DNA of 64,000 nucleotides, from the NCBI RefSeq assembly GCF_013375935.1, contig NZ_CP056117.1, positions 806,001 to 870,000 on the forward strand, read 5' to 3'. The notes below the pieces were generated by a model. The model searched no databases. It saw nothing but the letters and a program-made list of their open reading frames with translations, and was not told the origin of the DNA. The translations under genes and the position numbers were made by a program. Numbering within the stretch: the first letter of the stretch is position 1; the number at the start of each line of letters is the position of its first letter. The stretch comes from Enterobacter cloacae (GTDB taxonomy: Bacteria; Pseudomonadota; Gammaproteobacteria; Enterobacterales; Enterobacteriaceae). Shown here one piece after another: positions 8,004 through 17,524 of this stretch.

Positions 8004-8699
8004 ATGCAGGCCTGGTATTTACTGTATTGCAAACGCGGGCAACTTCAGCGCGCGCAGGAACATCTTGAACGTCAGTCTGTTAACTGCCTGACACCCGTGA
8101 TCACGCTTGAAAAAATGCAGCGTGGAAGACGCACGACCGTCAGCGAGCCCCTGTTCCCGAACTACCTGTTCGTTGAGTTCGACCCCGAAGTGATCCACAC
8201 CACGACGATCAGCGCCACGCGCGGCGTCAGCCATTTTGTGCGTTTTGGCGCCCATCCGGCAAGAGTACCGTCATCGGTTATTCATCAGCTTTCCGTTTAC
8301 CAGCAGCCTGAAGATATTACCGATCCGGAAACCCCCTATGCCGGCGACAGCGTGGTGATCACCGAAGGCGCCTTTGAAGGCTTACAGGCCATCTTCTCTG
8401 AGCCGGACGGTGAAGCGCGTTCAATGCTGCTGCTTAACCTGTTGAACAAAGAGGTGTTGCAGAGCGTCAAAACACCGATTTCCGTAAAGTTTAGAACTGC
8501 ACGCCGAACAGACGACGCACGTTGTCATCGGTTCGTGCTGACAGCCACTGGGCATCCTCTCCGCGCCAGTGCGCCACGCGTTCAGCTATGTGCCCCAGGT
8601 AAGCGGGTTCATTACGTCGCGATGCCGGTTTGGGCTGCATATCCCGAGGCAGCAGATACGGCGCATCTGTTTCAAGCAGCAAACGATCGGCCGGGATAA
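8004..8699 (+). CDS. rfaH: Transcription antiterminator RfaH with frameshifted C-terminus
   Basis: RfaH is the NusG paralogue that is recruited at ops sites and lets RNA polymerase and ribosomes complete long operons such as LPS core, capsule and conjugation genes. The NGN domain (residues 1-100) and most of the KOW domain match E. coli RfaH closely. After Lys156 the frame departs. An intact gene would read VKNTDFRKV and stop at TAG 8492-8494, giving 163 aa, but only four A bases are present at 8469-8472 where five would keep the frame. As sequenced, the frame runs on for 75 unrelated residues, antisense through the end of tatD, to 8699 (231 aa). The ATG at 8004 is chosen because it has an upstream GGAAGAG and gives the family N-terminus MQAWYLLY. 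This may be a real mutation or a homopolymer error. The core fold is probably retained. Confidence 0.88.
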   Translation: MQAWYLLYCKRGQLQRAQEHLERQSVNCLTPVITLEKMQRGRRTTVSEPLFPNYLFVEFDPEVIHTTTISATRGVSHFVRFGAHPARVPSSVIHQLSVYQQPEDITDPETPYAGDSVVITEGAFEGLQAIFSEPDGEARSMLLLNLLNKEVLQSVKTPISVKFRTARRTDDARCHRFVLTATGHPLRASAPRVQLCAPGKRVHYVAMPVWAAYPEAADTAHLFQAANDRPG

Positions 8700-9273
8700 C
8701 GGGCAGCAGCTCGCGCAGCTCAAGCCCACGCCGTTCATCGCACACCCAGCCGGTAATTCCCAGATAAAGCCCGCGGTTCAGGCAATCCAGCGCCTCCTGC
8801 CGGGAGCCCGTAAAGCAGTGCAGCACCGCGCCAGGCAGTTTATCCAGCCAGGGCTCCAGCAATGCCAGAAAACGTTCATGCGCATCGCGACAGTGCATAA
8901 ACACCGGCATTCCCAGCTCTGCTGCCAGGGCGAGCTGGGCGGTAAACGCGTTTTCCTGCTCTTCAGGCGTTGAGAAGTTGCGGTTGAAATCAAGCCCGCA
9001 TTCACCAATGGCAACGACTTCCGGCGTTTTCGCCAGGCGATGAAGTACCTCAGCACTTTCATGCGTCCACTGGCTGCTGTCATGAGGGTGCACGCCTGCG
9101 GTGGACCAGCAGCGTTGATAGCGTTGCGCCAGCTGCTGTGCCTGCTCGCTCTCGTGCAGATTGGTTCCCGTCAGCAACAGCCCGTTAACGCCAGCGGCAA
9201 ACGCGCGCGCCACCACCTCATCACGGTCTTTCGCAAACTGTGAGCTGGTCAGGTTAAGCCCAATATCAAACAT
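8491..9273 (-). CDS. tatD: TatD family metal-dependent 3'-5' exonuclease
   Basis: 260 residues, the same as E. coli TatD. A TIM-barrel metallo-hydrolase acting as a Mg-dependent DNA/RNA exonuclease in DNA repair; despite its name it is not needed for Tat export. Motifs: GECGLDFNR (about 91-99), HCRDAHERF (about 127-135), HCFTG and ETDAPYL. As in E. coli, the N-terminal HxH typical of relatives is replaced by GLNL. The start at 9273 is chosen over an upstream ATG four codons away because the GGGGAA ribosome binding site lies within that extension. It follows tatC by 41 bases, and its TAA overlaps the expected rfaH stop. Confidence 0.95.
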   Translation of the reverse strand: MFDIGLNLTSSQFAKDRDEVVARAFAAGVNGLLLTGTNLHESEQAQQLAQRYQRCWSTAGVHPHDSSQWTHESAEVLHRLAKTPEVVAIGECGLDFNRNFSTPEEQENAFTAQLALAAELGMPVFMHCRDAHERFLALLEPWLDKLPGAVLHCFTGSRQEALDCLNRGLYLGITGWVCDERRGLELRELLPVIPADRLLLETDAPYLLPRDMQPKPASRRNEPAYLGHIAERVAHWRGEDAQWLSARTDDNVRRLFGVQF

Positions 9274-9292
9274 GGTATTCCCCATATGACAA

Positions 9293-9308
9293 CCGCCCTG
9301 ACGGGCGG
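9293..9308 (-). other. Stem-loop between tatC and tatD
   Basis: CCGCCC-TGAC-GGGCGG, a perfect six-base-pair stem in the 41-base gap between tatC and tatD. No minus-strand T-run follows, so it is more likely a processing or attenuation hairpin than a full terminator. Confidence 0.5.
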
Positions 9309-9314
9309 CTGATT

Positions 9315-10085
9315 TTATTCTTTAGTGGTCTCTTCCGACTCTACGTCTTCATCATCACGCGTACGCCCCTTACCCACGTAGAAACGTGCGAAGAACACGC
9401 CGACTTCAAACAGGCAGTACATAGGTATTGCCAGCAGCGTCTGCGAGAAAACGTCTGGCGGAGTTAACAGCATACCCACGACAAACGCCCCGACGAGGAT
9501 GTACGGACGCTTTTTACGCAGATCGTCCGGTGTCGTAACGCCTACCCAGCAGAGCAGGACTATCGCCACGGGCACTTCGAACGCGACGCCGAACGCCATA
9601 AACAGCGCCATGACAAAGCTGAGGTAGCTGGCGATGTCCGTGGATACCTGCACCCCTTCCGGCGCGGTATGCGTCAGAAAACCAAAGGCCAGCGGGAAGA
9701 CCACGAAATAAGCGAACGCCATGCCGATATAGAACAGCAGGGAGCTGGATACCAGCAGCGGGATCACCAGCTTACGCTCATGCCTGTACAGCGCCGGGGC
9801 GATGAAGGCCCAGACCTGATACAAAATAACCGGCGCAGACGCAATCAGCGACACCCAGAAGGTGAGCTTGATTGGGGTAAAGAACGGCGAAGCAACGTCC
9901 GTTGCGATCATCGTTGCCCCCAGCGGCATCTGTTTAATCAAGGGCGCAGAGACCACCTGGTAGATATCGTTGGCGAAATAGACCAGACACAGGAATATGA
10001 GGAAAACCGCAATAATGCAGTTTAACAGGCGCTTGCGCAGTTCAATGAGGTGCGCGATGAGCGGTTGAGTATCATCTACTGCCAT
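9315..10085 (-). CDS. tatC: Sec-independent protein translocase subunit TatC
   Basis: 256 residues (E. coli 258). The six-helix inner-membrane receptor that recognises twin-arginine signal peptides. The conserved N-terminal LIELRKRLL (about 12-20), first periplasmic loop, and [12 protein letters not shown] (about 92-103, including the conserved Glu) are present. Six hydrophobic segments are seen, then a charged C-terminal tail rich in Asp and Glu. tatB ends two bases upstream, so translation is tightly linked. Confidence 0.97.
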   Translation of the reverse strand: MAVDDTQPLIAHLIELRKRLLNCIIAVFLIFLCLVYFANDIYQVVSAPLIKQMPLGATMIATDVASPFFTPIKLTFWVSLIASAPVILYQVWAFIAPALYRHERKLVIPLLVSSSLLFYIGMAFAYFVVFPLAFGFLTHTAPEGVQVSTDIASYLSFVMALFMAFGVAFEVPVAIVLLCWVGVTTPDDLRKKRPYILVGAFVVGMLLTPPDVFSQTLLAIPMYCLFEVGVFFARFYVGKGRTRDDEDVESEETTKE

Positions 10086-10087
10086 GT

Positions 10088-10630
10088 TTACGCTTTATCA
10101 CTTGAGGAAGGGGATGATTCGGAAACGGGTGCGGCAGGTTTAACTTCAGCGGCTTTCACCACGGGCTCTTCTGACGGCACCTGCTTTTTCACTTCAGGCT
10201 CCTGCGGCGATTGCTCTGGCGAAGCAGCCTGATGCTCCGCGCTGGAAGGCGTCACCCCCTCGCGCTGCTCCTCGCTGCCCTTCACCACCGGGTTATGGAT
10301 GGTGTTAGCTTCGTCGCTCGCCTTTTCAGGATCGTTAATGCTGTATGAGCGCTTCATGGATTCGGCTGCTTCACGCAGCTCATCCATCGACGCTTTCAGC
10401 TCCGGCGTCAGGTTGTCCATGCTCGCCTTTTCAACCTTTTTCAGGCTGTCCTGAAATTCCTGAAGCTTAAGCTCCTGCGCCAGCTCGTTCTGCACGGTCG
10501 TTGCCAGCGAGCGAAGCGCACGCACCCAGCCCACCACGGTTTTCACCGCAACGGGCAAGCGCTGCGGCCCTAACACGATCAGACCAATCACAAATACCAG
10601 CAGTAACTCACCAAAACCAATGTCGAACAC
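10088..10630 (-). CDS. tatB: Sec-independent protein translocase subunit TatB
   Basis: 180 residues (E. coli 171). One N-terminal membrane helix ([20 protein letters not shown]), the GPQRLP hinge, an amphipathic helix and a long charged tail, with a Pro/Glu/Ser-rich C-terminus slightly longer than in E. coli. With TatC it forms the signal-peptide receptor complex. The start codon is GTG, as in E. coli tatB. It lies three bases after tatA. Confidence 0.96.
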   Translation of the reverse strand: MFDIGFGELLLVFVIGLIVLGPQRLPVAVKTVVGWVRALRSLATTVQNELAQELKLQEFQDSLKKVEKASMDNLTPELKASMDELREAAESMKRSYSINDPEKASDEANTIHNPVVKGSEEQREGVTPSSAEHQAASPEQSPQEPEVKKQVPSEEPVVKAAEVKPAAPVSESSPSSSDKA

Positions 10631-10633
10631 GAA

Positions 10634-10888
10634 TTACACCTGCTCTTTATCGTGACGTTTAGCATCGTCCTTTTTGGCTTCATCCTGCTTGTCGGCGATG
10701 GACTTAGCAGTGAAATCAGCATCCTGACCGGTTTTATCCTGCTTATTCTCGTCATCGCTCATGGCTTTCTTAAAGCCTTTGATTGACGCGCCAAGGTCGG
10801 AACCAATGGACCCGAGTTTTTTCGTGCCAAACAGCAGCACAACGATGACGGCAATGATCACTAACTGCCAGATACTGATACCACCCAT
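10634..10888 (-). CDS. tatA: Sec-independent protein translocase subunit TatA
   Basis: 84 residues (E. coli 89). A short N-terminal membrane helix ([18 protein letters not shown]), the FGTKKL hinge, the amphipathic helix with its [15 protein letters not shown] segment, then a Lys/Asp-rich tail. It multimerises to form the translocation pore. First gene of tatABC(D); its promoter should lie in the 76-base gap after ubiB (10889-10964). Confidence 0.97.
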   Translation of the reverse strand: MGGISIWQLVIIAVIVVLLFGTKKLGSIGSDLGASIKGFKKAMSDDENKQDKTGQDADFTAKSIADKQDEAKKDDAKRHDKEQV

Positions 10889-10964
10889 GCGCGTTCCCCA
10901 GTGATAGATGATTAATTAGTCAGATCGCATTATACGTATGCAACCCATCGATAGCGACGCTAAT

Positions 10965-12605
10965 TCAACGCGTTTTTCGCCAGCCAGCAAGCCAGACAAC
11001 AACACCGGCAGCCATAATCCACGCAGGCATCATTTCCCAGTCCGGGCGATTGATCAATAGCAACGTGCCGCTTATCAGCAGCGTCGCGCCAATTCCGAAG
11101 AGATAGCGAGACTGCCCCTGACGCACGCGGCTGGATTGAAGCTCATGCGCGATTTTATCCATGCTGTGCTGAAGGTTCTTGCTCTGACGCAAACTGTCGT
11201 AAACCAGCTCAGGAATTTCAGGCATTTTTTCAATCCAGAACGGGCCTTTCTCCTTAAGCGAGCGAACCAGCGCTGGAATACCGACCTGATCCTTAATCCA
11301 GGATTCGAGGAAGGGTTTAGCGGTTTTCCACAAGTCTAACTGAGGATAGAGCTGGCGGCCTACGCCCTCAACGTAAAGTAATGTTTTCTGAAGTAAAACT
11401 AATTGAGGCTGCACTTCCATATTGAAACGGCGCGCGGTGTTGAACAGGTTGAGCAGAACGTGTCCGAACGAGATCTCCGACAGCGGCTTTTCAAAAATCG
11501 GCTCGCAGACGGTGCGGATCGCAAACTCGAACTCTTCCACGTTGGTATCTGGCGGAACCCAGCCTGAATCTACGTGCAGTTCGGCCACCTTACGGTAGTC
11601 GCGGTTGAAGAAAGCGATAAAGTTCTCGGCGAGATAACGCTTATCCTCTTTGTTCAGCGAGCCGACAATACCGCAGTCGATGCCAATATATTGTGGATCT
11701 TCCGGGTGCTCATAGCTGACAAAAATGTTGCCAGGATGCATGTCCGCATGGAAGAAGCTGTCGCGGAAAACCTGAGTAAAGAAGACCTGCACGCCCCTTT
11801 CGGCCAGCAGCTTCATATTGGTGCCCTGTTTTTCCAGCGCCACCACGTCCGAGACAGGAATACCGTAGATACGTTCCATTACCATCATGTTCTGGCTGCA
11901 ATAGTCAGAATAGACTTCAGGAACATACAGCATCGGGCTGTTTTCAAAGTTACGACGCAGCTGAATGGCGTTGGTCGACTCGCGCAGCAGGTTTAGCTCA
12001 TCAATCAGCGTTTTTTCGTATTCCCGTACCACTTCCAGCGGGCGCAGACGGCGGCCATCCGGCAGCAGGCGCGGCACCCAGCGAGCCAGACGATAAATCA
12101 GCTTCATGTCCGCTCTGATAACCGGCAGGATATCCGGGCGAATCACCTTAATGACCACCTCTTTGCCATTCTCCTTCAGGCGCGCGGTGTGAACCTGCGC
12201 GATAGAAGCGGATGCCAGAGGCTGGATATCGAAATCATCAAACCAGGTGTCGATGGGAATATTGCCCATCGCTTCCTCGATTTGTTTCTTTGCCCTCTCC
12301 CCATCAAACGGGGCGACGCGGTCCTGCAACAGCGCGAGCTGATCGGCTATCTCCGGCGGGAAAAGATCGCGACGTGTTGAGAGCATCTGACCAAACTTGA
12401 TCCAGACCGGACCCAGTTCCTGCAAAGCAAGACGCAGGCGTGTACCCAGCTCCTGATCCTTATGGCGATTCGGCATCCAGAACAGCGTGCGCCGCCAAAG
12501 CCGAAGCGGCAGGGTGATACGCATTCTGGGGATAAGCTCGTCGAGCCCGTAGCTCAAAAAGGTGCGAACGATAAAATAGAGGCGCCGAATTTCACCAGGC
12601 GTCAT
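10965..12605 (-). CDS. ubiB: Ubiquinone biosynthesis kinase-like protein UbiB
   Basis: 546 residues, the same as E. coli. Atypical kinase of the ABC1/ADCK/UbiB family needed for ubiquinone synthesis. The family-specific KFGQ motif (about 87-92, in KFGQMLSTR), the VIKVIRP lysine strand, the catalytic HADMHPGN loop (about 286-293) and the metal-binding GIDCG motif are present. Two C-terminal membrane helices end the protein (about 498-545). It overlaps ubiJ by four bases (ATGA), forming ubiE-ubiJ-ubiB. Confidence 0.97.
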   Translation of the reverse strand: MTPGEIRRLYFIVRTFLSYGLDELIPRMRITLPLRLWRRTLFWMPNRHKDQELGTRLRLALQELGPVWIKFGQMLSTRRDLFPPEIADQLALLQDRVAPFDGERAKKQIEEAMGNIPIDTWFDDFDIQPLASASIAQVHTARLKENGKEVVIKVIRPDILPVIRADMKLIYRLARWVPRLLPDGRRLRPLEVVREYEKTLIDELNLLRESTNAIQLRRNFENSPMLYVPEVYSDYCSQNMMVMERIYGIPVSDVVALEKQGTNMKLLAERGVQVFFTQVFRDSFFHADMHPGNIFVSYEHPEDPQYIGIDCGIVGSLNKEDKRYLAENFIAFFNRDYRKVAELHVDSGWVPPDTNVEEFEFAIRTVCEPIFEKPLSEISFGHVLLNLFNTARRFNMEVQPQLVLLQKTLLYVEGVGRQLYPQLDLWKTAKPFLESWIKDQVGIPALVRSLKEKGPFWIEKMPEIPELVYDSLRQSKNLQHSMDKIAHELQSSRVRQGQSRYLFGIGATLLISGTLLLINRPDWEMMPAWIMAAGVVVWLAGWRKTR

Positions 12606-13207
12606 TTGCCCTCCAGTTTTTCCAGCCGTTTGGTTAACGCATCCACTGCGCGCTCAACTGCCGCGGTCTCTTCTGCAAACCAGGCAACTTCCAATGGCCC
12701 CGGCGCCATACGCCACTCTTCGGTCAGAACCTCAGCAGCGTAGCGCTGTTGACGCTGGAGACCTTTGCGCAAAAAAGCAGAACCCGTGCGCAGCGTTTTG
12801 CTTATCCCTTCAGCCGCGATATCGCCGATATAGGGCGCCAGCAGCTCCGCCGGGTCGAATTCGGCCTGGTCGCTAAGCGCAGCGAAGTTCTGTACCACCT
12901 GAATATCGCCCTGGACTTCCAGTTCGCCGCTGCGAATAAGCGCCGTCAGCTGCTGGCGATCGCGCAGTTTTGGCAACACGCTCATGTGCGTGATCACCGA
13001 GCAGTCAGCCTCGCCTTCCCACTCACCCAGAACGTCAAGCTGGCGTTCGCTGAAGACCAGCACAAGCGGCGTCGAGAACTCTTTTAAAACGATACGCAGT
13101 ACCTTTCCGTTAAGCCGCTGACGTGCGGTTTTCAGCGCCGGGGCGCGATACAGAAAGGCATTCAGTACATTCTCGATGCCTGCGGTGACTAAGGGTTTAA
13201 TGGGCAC
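12602..13207 (-). CDS. ubiJ: Ubiquinone biosynthesis accessory factor UbiJ
   Basis: 201 residues, the same as E. coli UbiJ (YigP). The N-terminal SCP2-type lipid-binding domain (about 15-115) is thought to hold ubiquinone intermediates for the cytosolic Ubi metabolon; a coiled-coil tail ends in [12 protein letters not shown]. The start is the GTG at 13207, which has GGAGG upstream and gives the usual [10 protein letters not shown] start; a longer frame is open upstream but unsupported. In E. coli the 3' half of this gene also encodes the small RNA EsrE; I cannot confirm a promoter for it here. Confidence 0.94.
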   Translation of the reverse strand: MPIKPLVTAGIENVLNAFLYRAPALKTARQRLNGKVLRIVLKEFSTPLVLVFSERQLDVLGEWEGEADCSVITHMSVLPKLRDRQQLTALIRSGELEVQGDIQVVQNFAALSDQAEFDPAELLAPYIGDIAAEGISKTLRTGSAFLRKGLQRQQRYAAEVLTEEWRMAPGPLEVAWFAEETAAVERAVDALTKRLEKLEGK

Positions 13208-13220
13208 GGGAAACCTCCAC

Positions 13221-13976
13221 TCAGAACTTGTAACCACGATGCAGCGCGACGACACCCGCCGTCATATTGAAGTACTCCACGTTTTCAAATTCTGCATCCT
13301 GCATCATCGCTTTCAGCGTGTCCTGATCCGGGTGCATTCGGATGGATTCAGCCAGATAACGGTAACTTTCGGCATCGTTCGCCACCAGCTCGCCAATGCG
13401 TGGCAGAACGTGGAAGGAATACGCATCGTAGGCTTTGCTCAGCGGGTCGATAATCGGTTTGGAGAACTCGAGCACCAGCAGGCGTCCACCCGGCTTCAGC
13501 ACGCGGTACATAGAGCGCAGCGCTTTATCTTTATCGGTCACGTTACGCAGCCCGAAAGAGATGGTGATGCAGTCAAAGGTATTGTCCGGGAACGGCAGCG
13601 CTTCGGCGTTGGCCTGAACGTATTCAACATTGCCTACCACGCCGATGTTGCGCAGCTTCTCGCGTCCCATTTTCAGCATGGAGTCGTTGATATCGGCCAG
13701 TACCACGCGACCGGTTTCACCTACCAGGCGGGAAAATTTTGCGGTGAGATCGCCCGTTCCTCCGGCTAAATCCAGCACCGTTTGTCCACGGCGTACGCCG
13801 CTGCAATCAATGGTGAAGCGCTTCCACAAGCGATGAATGCCGAATGACATCAAATCATTCATCACATCGTACTTCGCCGCCACGGAATGAAATACGTGGG
13901 CCACCATGTCAGCTTTCTGCGCTTTGGCGACAGTCTGAAAGCCAAAGTGCGTCGTGTCTTGTGAATCGTCAACCAT
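13221..13976 (-). CDS. ubiE: Ubiquinone/menaquinone C-methyltransferase
   Basis: 251 residues, the same as E. coli. Class I SAM-dependent methyltransferase that acts in both ubiquinone and menaquinone synthesis. SAM-binding motif [11 protein letters not shown] (about 69-78), the [13 protein letters not shown] segment (about 122-134) and the C-terminal [11 protein letters not shown] are typical of the UbiE/COQ5 family. First gene of ubiE-ubiJ-ubiB; ubiJ starts 13 bases downstream. Confidence 0.97.
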   Translation of the reverse strand: MVDDSQDTTHFGFQTVAKAQKADMVAHVFHSVAAKYDVMNDLMSFGIHRLWKRFTIDCSGVRRGQTVLDLAGGTGDLTAKFSRLVGETGRVVLADINDSMLKMGREKLRNIGVVGNVEYVQANAEALPFPDNTFDCITISFGLRNVTDKDKALRSMYRVLKPGGRLLVLEFSKPIIDPLSKAYDAYSFHVLPRIGELVANDAESYRYLAESIRMHPDQDTLKAMMQDAEFENVEYFNMTAGVVALHRGYKF

Positions 13977-14042
13977 CTCAGAGCCTGCTAATCAGTCAAA
14001 TGTTCGTGAAGTGTAACAGATTGGGCGCATTTGCCCTACGTT

Positions 14043-15500
14043 TCAACCACCGCGAAAGAAACGCGTCGGCTGCGCTTCTGGTGATAAACTCGCCGCTAAA
14101 TCGTTGTCTTCATTGCGGGTATTTTGCTCAGCGTCGCCTTCGCGCAGGCGGAACTCTTCGTCCTGCGCGGTCGCCTGCTCCACCAGATCCGGATTAATCT
14201 CGCGTTTAACCTCCACCCCCAGGCTGCGAAACGCCTCCGCCTGCGCCAGCAAATTGCCGCGCCCGGAGGAGAGTTTTTTCATCGCCTGACGGTAATTATC
14301 CTGCGCCCGATCCAGGCTTTGCCCCACCGAGGACATATCGTCCACAAACAGCCGCATTTTGTCGTACAGCTTGCTGGCGCGATCGGCAATCTGCTGCGCG
14401 TTACGGCTCTGGTGTTCATAACGCCACAGGTTGGCAATGGTGCGTAATGCCACCAGCAGCGTGGTGGGGCTGACCAGCATAATGTTATTTTTCAGCGCTT
14501 CGGTGATCAGTTCGGGCTGTCTGTCCAGCGCCAGCAGAAAGGCCGGCTCGACCGGAATAAACATCAGCACGTAATCCAGCGATCGCAGCCCCGGCAACTG
14601 CTGATAGTCTTTTCTGCCAAGCTGACGAATATGGTTACGCACGGAAGCAATGTGCTCCTGCAGCGCCGATTCGCGGGTGTAGTCATCCTCGGCGTTGAAG
14701 TAGCGTTCATAGGCCACCAGCGTCATTTTCGCGTCGATGACCACATCTTTGCCCTGCGGCAGACGCACAATCACGTCCGGCTGCATTCGCGAGCGCGCGT
14801 CAGTCTCGATGCTGACCTGCGTCTCATATTCGTATCCCTCGCGCAGGCCAGAGGCTTCCAGCACGCGGGTTAAAACGACTTCGCCCCAGTTCCCCTGCGC
14901 TTTGTTATCGCCTTTGAGGGCGCGCGTCAGGTTAACCGCCTCTTGCGCCATCTGGGCATTCAGCTGCTGGAGATTACGAATTTCATGCGCCAGCGTGTGG
15001 CGCTCGCGTGCCTCCTGACCAAAGCTGTCCTGCACCTGGCGGCGAAAGCCGTCCAGCTGTTCGCGCAGCGGCGTCAGCAGGCTGTTCAGGCTCTGGCGGT
15101 TCTGTTCATCCACGCGGCGGTTGCTGTGTTCAAAAATACGGTTCGCGAGGTTCTCAAACTGCTCGCTAAGGCGCTGCTCGCTGTTGATCATCTGGCGGAT
15201 TTTGTCTTCGGCGTGCAGCTGGGTGGATTCGAGGCGGGTGGTTACTTCGCGAAGATCGGCCTCCAGCGAGGTGTTGATATCACGCAGGTTACGCAGTTCG
15301 TTATTGAGCAGTTCGCACTCGTCGCGCCAGTGAGCGCTTAACGAAAGCTGCTGCTTCGTTGCGCTGAGCTCGGCGACGATCTCCTCGCGCTCTGCCAGCT
15401 GCTCGGCTTTCTGCTGCGCGTGCTGATAGCTGGAGATGAGCCAGCCAATCCCCGCACTCGCCAGCGCAACTACCGCATAAATCAGGATTGAGATATCCAC
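14043..15500 (-). CDS. rmuC: DNA recombination protein RmuC
   Basis: 485 residues (E. coli 475). An N-terminal membrane anchor (residues 3-20), a long coiled coil (about 25-175, rich in Glu, Gln and Leu), then the conserved RmuC nuclease-like domain (KGDNKAQGNWGEVVL through PTTLLVALRTI). RmuC limits recombination at inverted repeats. The GTG at 15500 is preferred over an ATG at 15518 because GGGGG lies six bases before it and the product then starts like E. coli RmuC (MDxSI). The C-terminal tail after about residue 440 diverges. Confidence 0.92.
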   Translation of the reverse strand: MDISILIYAVVALASAGIGWLISSYQHAQQKAEQLAEREEIVAELSATKQQLSLSAHWRDECELLNNELRNLRDINTSLEADLREVTTRLESTQLHAEDKIRQMINSEQRLSEQFENLANRIFEHSNRRVDEQNRQSLNSLLTPLREQLDGFRRQVQDSFGQEARERHTLAHEIRNLQQLNAQMAQEAVNLTRALKGDNKAQGNWGEVVLTRVLEASGLREGYEYETQVSIETDARSRMQPDVIVRLPQGKDVVIDAKMTLVAYERYFNAEDDYTRESALQEHIASVRNHIRQLGRKDYQQLPGLRSLDYVLMFIPVEPAFLLALDRQPELITEALKNNIMLVSPTTLLVALRTIANLWRYEHQSRNAQQIADRASKLYDKMRLFVDDMSSVGQSLDRAQDNYRQAMKKLSSGRGNLLAQAEAFRSLGVEVKREINPDLVEQATAQDEEFRLREGDAEQNTRNEDNDLAASLSPEAQPTRFFRGG

Positions 15501-15592
15501 AATGCCCCCTGCATCCACGTATTACCCGCACAAAATAGAATTGTGCTGTATAAACGTCCAGTTTGAAAGGGTTTTCCTGCGAGGCGCTACGC

Positions 15593-15625
15593 AAAAAAAA
15601 ATAAAGGCCGAACGCGTCGGCCTTT
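15593..15625 (-). terminator. Intrinsic terminator of udp
   Basis: GGCCG-aacgcgt-CGGCC stem (15606-15622). On the minus strand it is followed by a long T-rich tract (plus-strand A9). It lies between the udp stop and rmuC, so it should limit read-through. Confidence 0.88.
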
Positions 15626-15642
15626 ACTCTCAGAAGAGAGGA

Positions 15643-16404
15643 TTAGATCAGGCGGCGAGCCGCTTCTACCACGATTTTCACCGCATGGCTTTCAGTCTGC
15701 TTCATGGTTTCGGCGTTCGGGATCTCCTGCTGGGTACGGTTAACGATAACGCCCGCCACCATACCGGCACGCAGACCCTGGCTCGCGCACATGGTCAACA
15801 GCGTCGCGGATTCCATTTCGTAGTTCATCACGCCCATGGACTGCCACTCTTCCATAGAGCCTTTGAAGCGGCTCACCACGCGGCCTGAGAAGGTGTCGTA
15901 ACGCTCCTGGCCCGGGTAGAAGGTATCGGAGGATGCCGTGACGCCCACGTGAGTGGTGGCACCCACGGATTTCGCCGCTTCAACCAGCGCGGTGGTGCAT
16001 TCGAAATCAGCCACTGCCGGGAACTCCATCGGCGCAAAGTGCAGGCTTGCCCCGTCCAGACGGACGGATGCCGTCGTCACCAGCACGTCGCCCACGTTGA
16101 TGTGCGGCTGAATGGCGCCAGTGGTGCCGATACGCAGGAAAGTACGAATGCCCAGCTGCGCCAGCTCTTCAACGGCGATAGAGGTAGACGGGCCACCAAT
16201 ACCGGTAGAGCACACGATCACCGCTTTACCGTCCAGCTCCGCGCGCCAGGTGGTGAATTCGCGATGGGCTGCCAGCTTAACCGGCTTATCCATCAGCGCG
16301 GCGATCTTTTCCACACGCTCAGGATCGCCGGGGACGATAGCAAGCGTAGCCCCTTGTAAATCGTTTTTAGTGAGGCCGAGATGAAAAACATCAGACTTAG
16401 ACAT
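15643..16404 (-). CDS. udp: Uridine phosphorylase
   Basis: 253 residues, the same as E. coli Udp. Hexameric cytosolic enzyme that splits uridine with phosphate into uracil and ribose-1-phosphate. Phosphate-binding [10 protein letters not shown] (about 26-35), the RIGTTGAI strand (about 91-98) and the nucleoside-binding [10 protein letters not shown] segment (about 194-203) are intact. The upstream region carries two CRP-like sites 52 bases apart, the arrangement used by CRP and CytR in E. coli. Confidence 0.97.
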   Translation of the reverse strand: MSKSDVFHLGLTKNDLQGATLAIVPGDPERVEKIAALMDKPVKLAAHREFTTWRAELDGKAVIVCSTGIGGPSTSIAVEELAQLGIRTFLRIGTTGAIQPHINVGDVLVTTASVRLDGASLHFAPMEFPAVADFECTTALVEAAKSVGATTHVGVTASSDTFYPGQERYDTFSGRVVSRFKGSMEEWQSMGVMNYEMESATLLTMCASQGLRAGMVAGVIVNRTQQEIPNAETMKQTESHAVKIVVEAARRLI

Positions 16405-16476
16405 AGGTGACTCCTCTGTGGGTCGGTTAGTCAGAAGAAGTAAAACGGTACTTTACAGAAGCAACACGCATCATTT

Positions 16477-16492
16477 CGTGACACACCTCACC
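16477..16492 (-). promoter_or_regulatory. Proximal CRP site of udp
   Basis: CGTGA-N6-TCACC, two mismatches from TGTGA-N6-TCACA. Its centre is 52 bases from the stronger distal site, matching the spacing known in E. coli udp, where CytR binds between the two CRP dimers. Confidence 0.6.
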
Positions 16493-16528
16493 ATGAATGA
16501 AAATGGTTGCAGTTAATTTCCACAAAAT

Positions 16529-16544
16529 AGTGATTTACATCACA
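16529..16544 (-). promoter_or_regulatory. Distal CRP site of udp
   Basis: AGTGA-TTTACA-TCACA, one mismatch from the CRP consensus, in the udp/dlhH divergent region. It could also serve dlhH. Confidence 0.7.
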
Positions 16545-16663
16545 TTAACAAGTTATAACGTAGGGTGCTGCACAAAAGATAGACGCTATGAGGCACTGTG
16601 GGTTGTTAACCTGGTGTCTATATTTATCTTTGCGCTAATCCATTCATTGGTACGGAGAATGCC

Positions 16664-17470
16664 ATGACTGAAAAAACCGGTTTTGCACCTGCTGCTGCCC
16701 CGCATGCTTCAACCATCGTCTCAACCCCTGAAGAGGCTATTACCGCGGGCGAGACCTCCATTCCCTCGCAGGGAGAGAACATGCCGGCGTACCACGCGCG
16801 GCCAAAATCCGCCGAGGGCCCGCTGCCCATCGTGATTGTGGTTCAGGAAATATTTGGCGTTCATGAACATATTCGCGACCTCTGCCGCCGTCTGGCGCTG
16901 GAGGGCTATCTGGCCGTTGCGCCAGAGCTCTATTTCCGTCAGGGCGATCCGAACGATTACAGCGACATCCCGACGCTGTTCAGCAACCTGGTCAGCAAAG
17001 TGCCGGATGCGCAGGTGCTGGCCGATCTGGATCATGTTGCCAACTGGGCGGCGCGCAACGGCGGTGATGCGCATCGACTGATGATAACGGGTTTCTGCTG
17101 GGGTGGACGTATTAGCTGGCTGTATGCCGCGCATAATCCACAGCTCAAAGCTGCCGTCGCCTGGTACGGCAAACTGGTGGGGGAAAAGACCCTAAACTCA
17201 CCGAAATATCCGGTGGATATCGCCACGGATTTAAATGCACCGGTATTAGGCCTGTATGGTGGCCAGGATACGGGGATCCCGCTTGATACCGTCGAGACCA
17301 TGCGCCATGCCCTACGCGCGGCGAATGCGAAGGCGGAGATTGTGGTGTATCCGGATGCCGGACACGCGTTTAACGCCGACTATCGTCCGAGCTATCACGC
17401 CGAATCCGCGAAAGATGGCTGGCAGAGAATGCTGGCGTGGTTCAGCCAGTACGGCGGAAAGAAAGCGTAA
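16664..17470 (+). CDS. dlhH: Dienelactone hydrolase family protein
   Basis: 268 residues (E. coli YsgA/DlhH 271). Alpha/beta hydrolase with a cysteine nucleophile in GFCWGG (about 142-147), the Asp in LYGGQDTGIP and the His in DAGHAFNADYRP (about 232-243), the Cys-Asp-His triad of dienelactone hydrolases. It is a predicted carboxymethylenebutenolidase; the physiological substrate is unknown. Divergent from udp, followed by a REP element. Confidence 0.93.
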   Translation: MTEKTGFAPAAAPHASTIVSTPEEAITAGETSIPSQGENMPAYHARPKSAEGPLPIVIVVQEIFGVHEHIRDLCRRLALEGYLAVAPELYFRQGDPNDYSDIPTLFSNLVSKVPDAQVLADLDHVANWAARNGGDAHRLMITGFCWGGRISWLYAAHNPQLKAAVAWYGKLVGEKTLNSPKYPVDIATDLNAPVLGLYGGQDTGIPLDTVETMRHALRAANAKAEIVVYPDAGHAFNADYRPSYHAESAKDGWQRMLAWFSQYGGKKA

Positions 17471-17476
17471 AGCAGA

Positions 17477-17506
17477 AGCCCGGCGGCGGCTACGCCTTAC
17501 CGGGCT
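17477..17506. repeat. REP-type palindrome
   Basis: AGCCCGG ... CCGGGCT stem with the internal GGCGGCTACGCCTTA typical of enterobacterial REP sequences, in the convergent gap between dlhH and metE. It may stop 3' exonucleases or weaken read-through. Confidence 0.75.
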
Positions 17507-17524
17507 ATAGATATGACTAATGAC

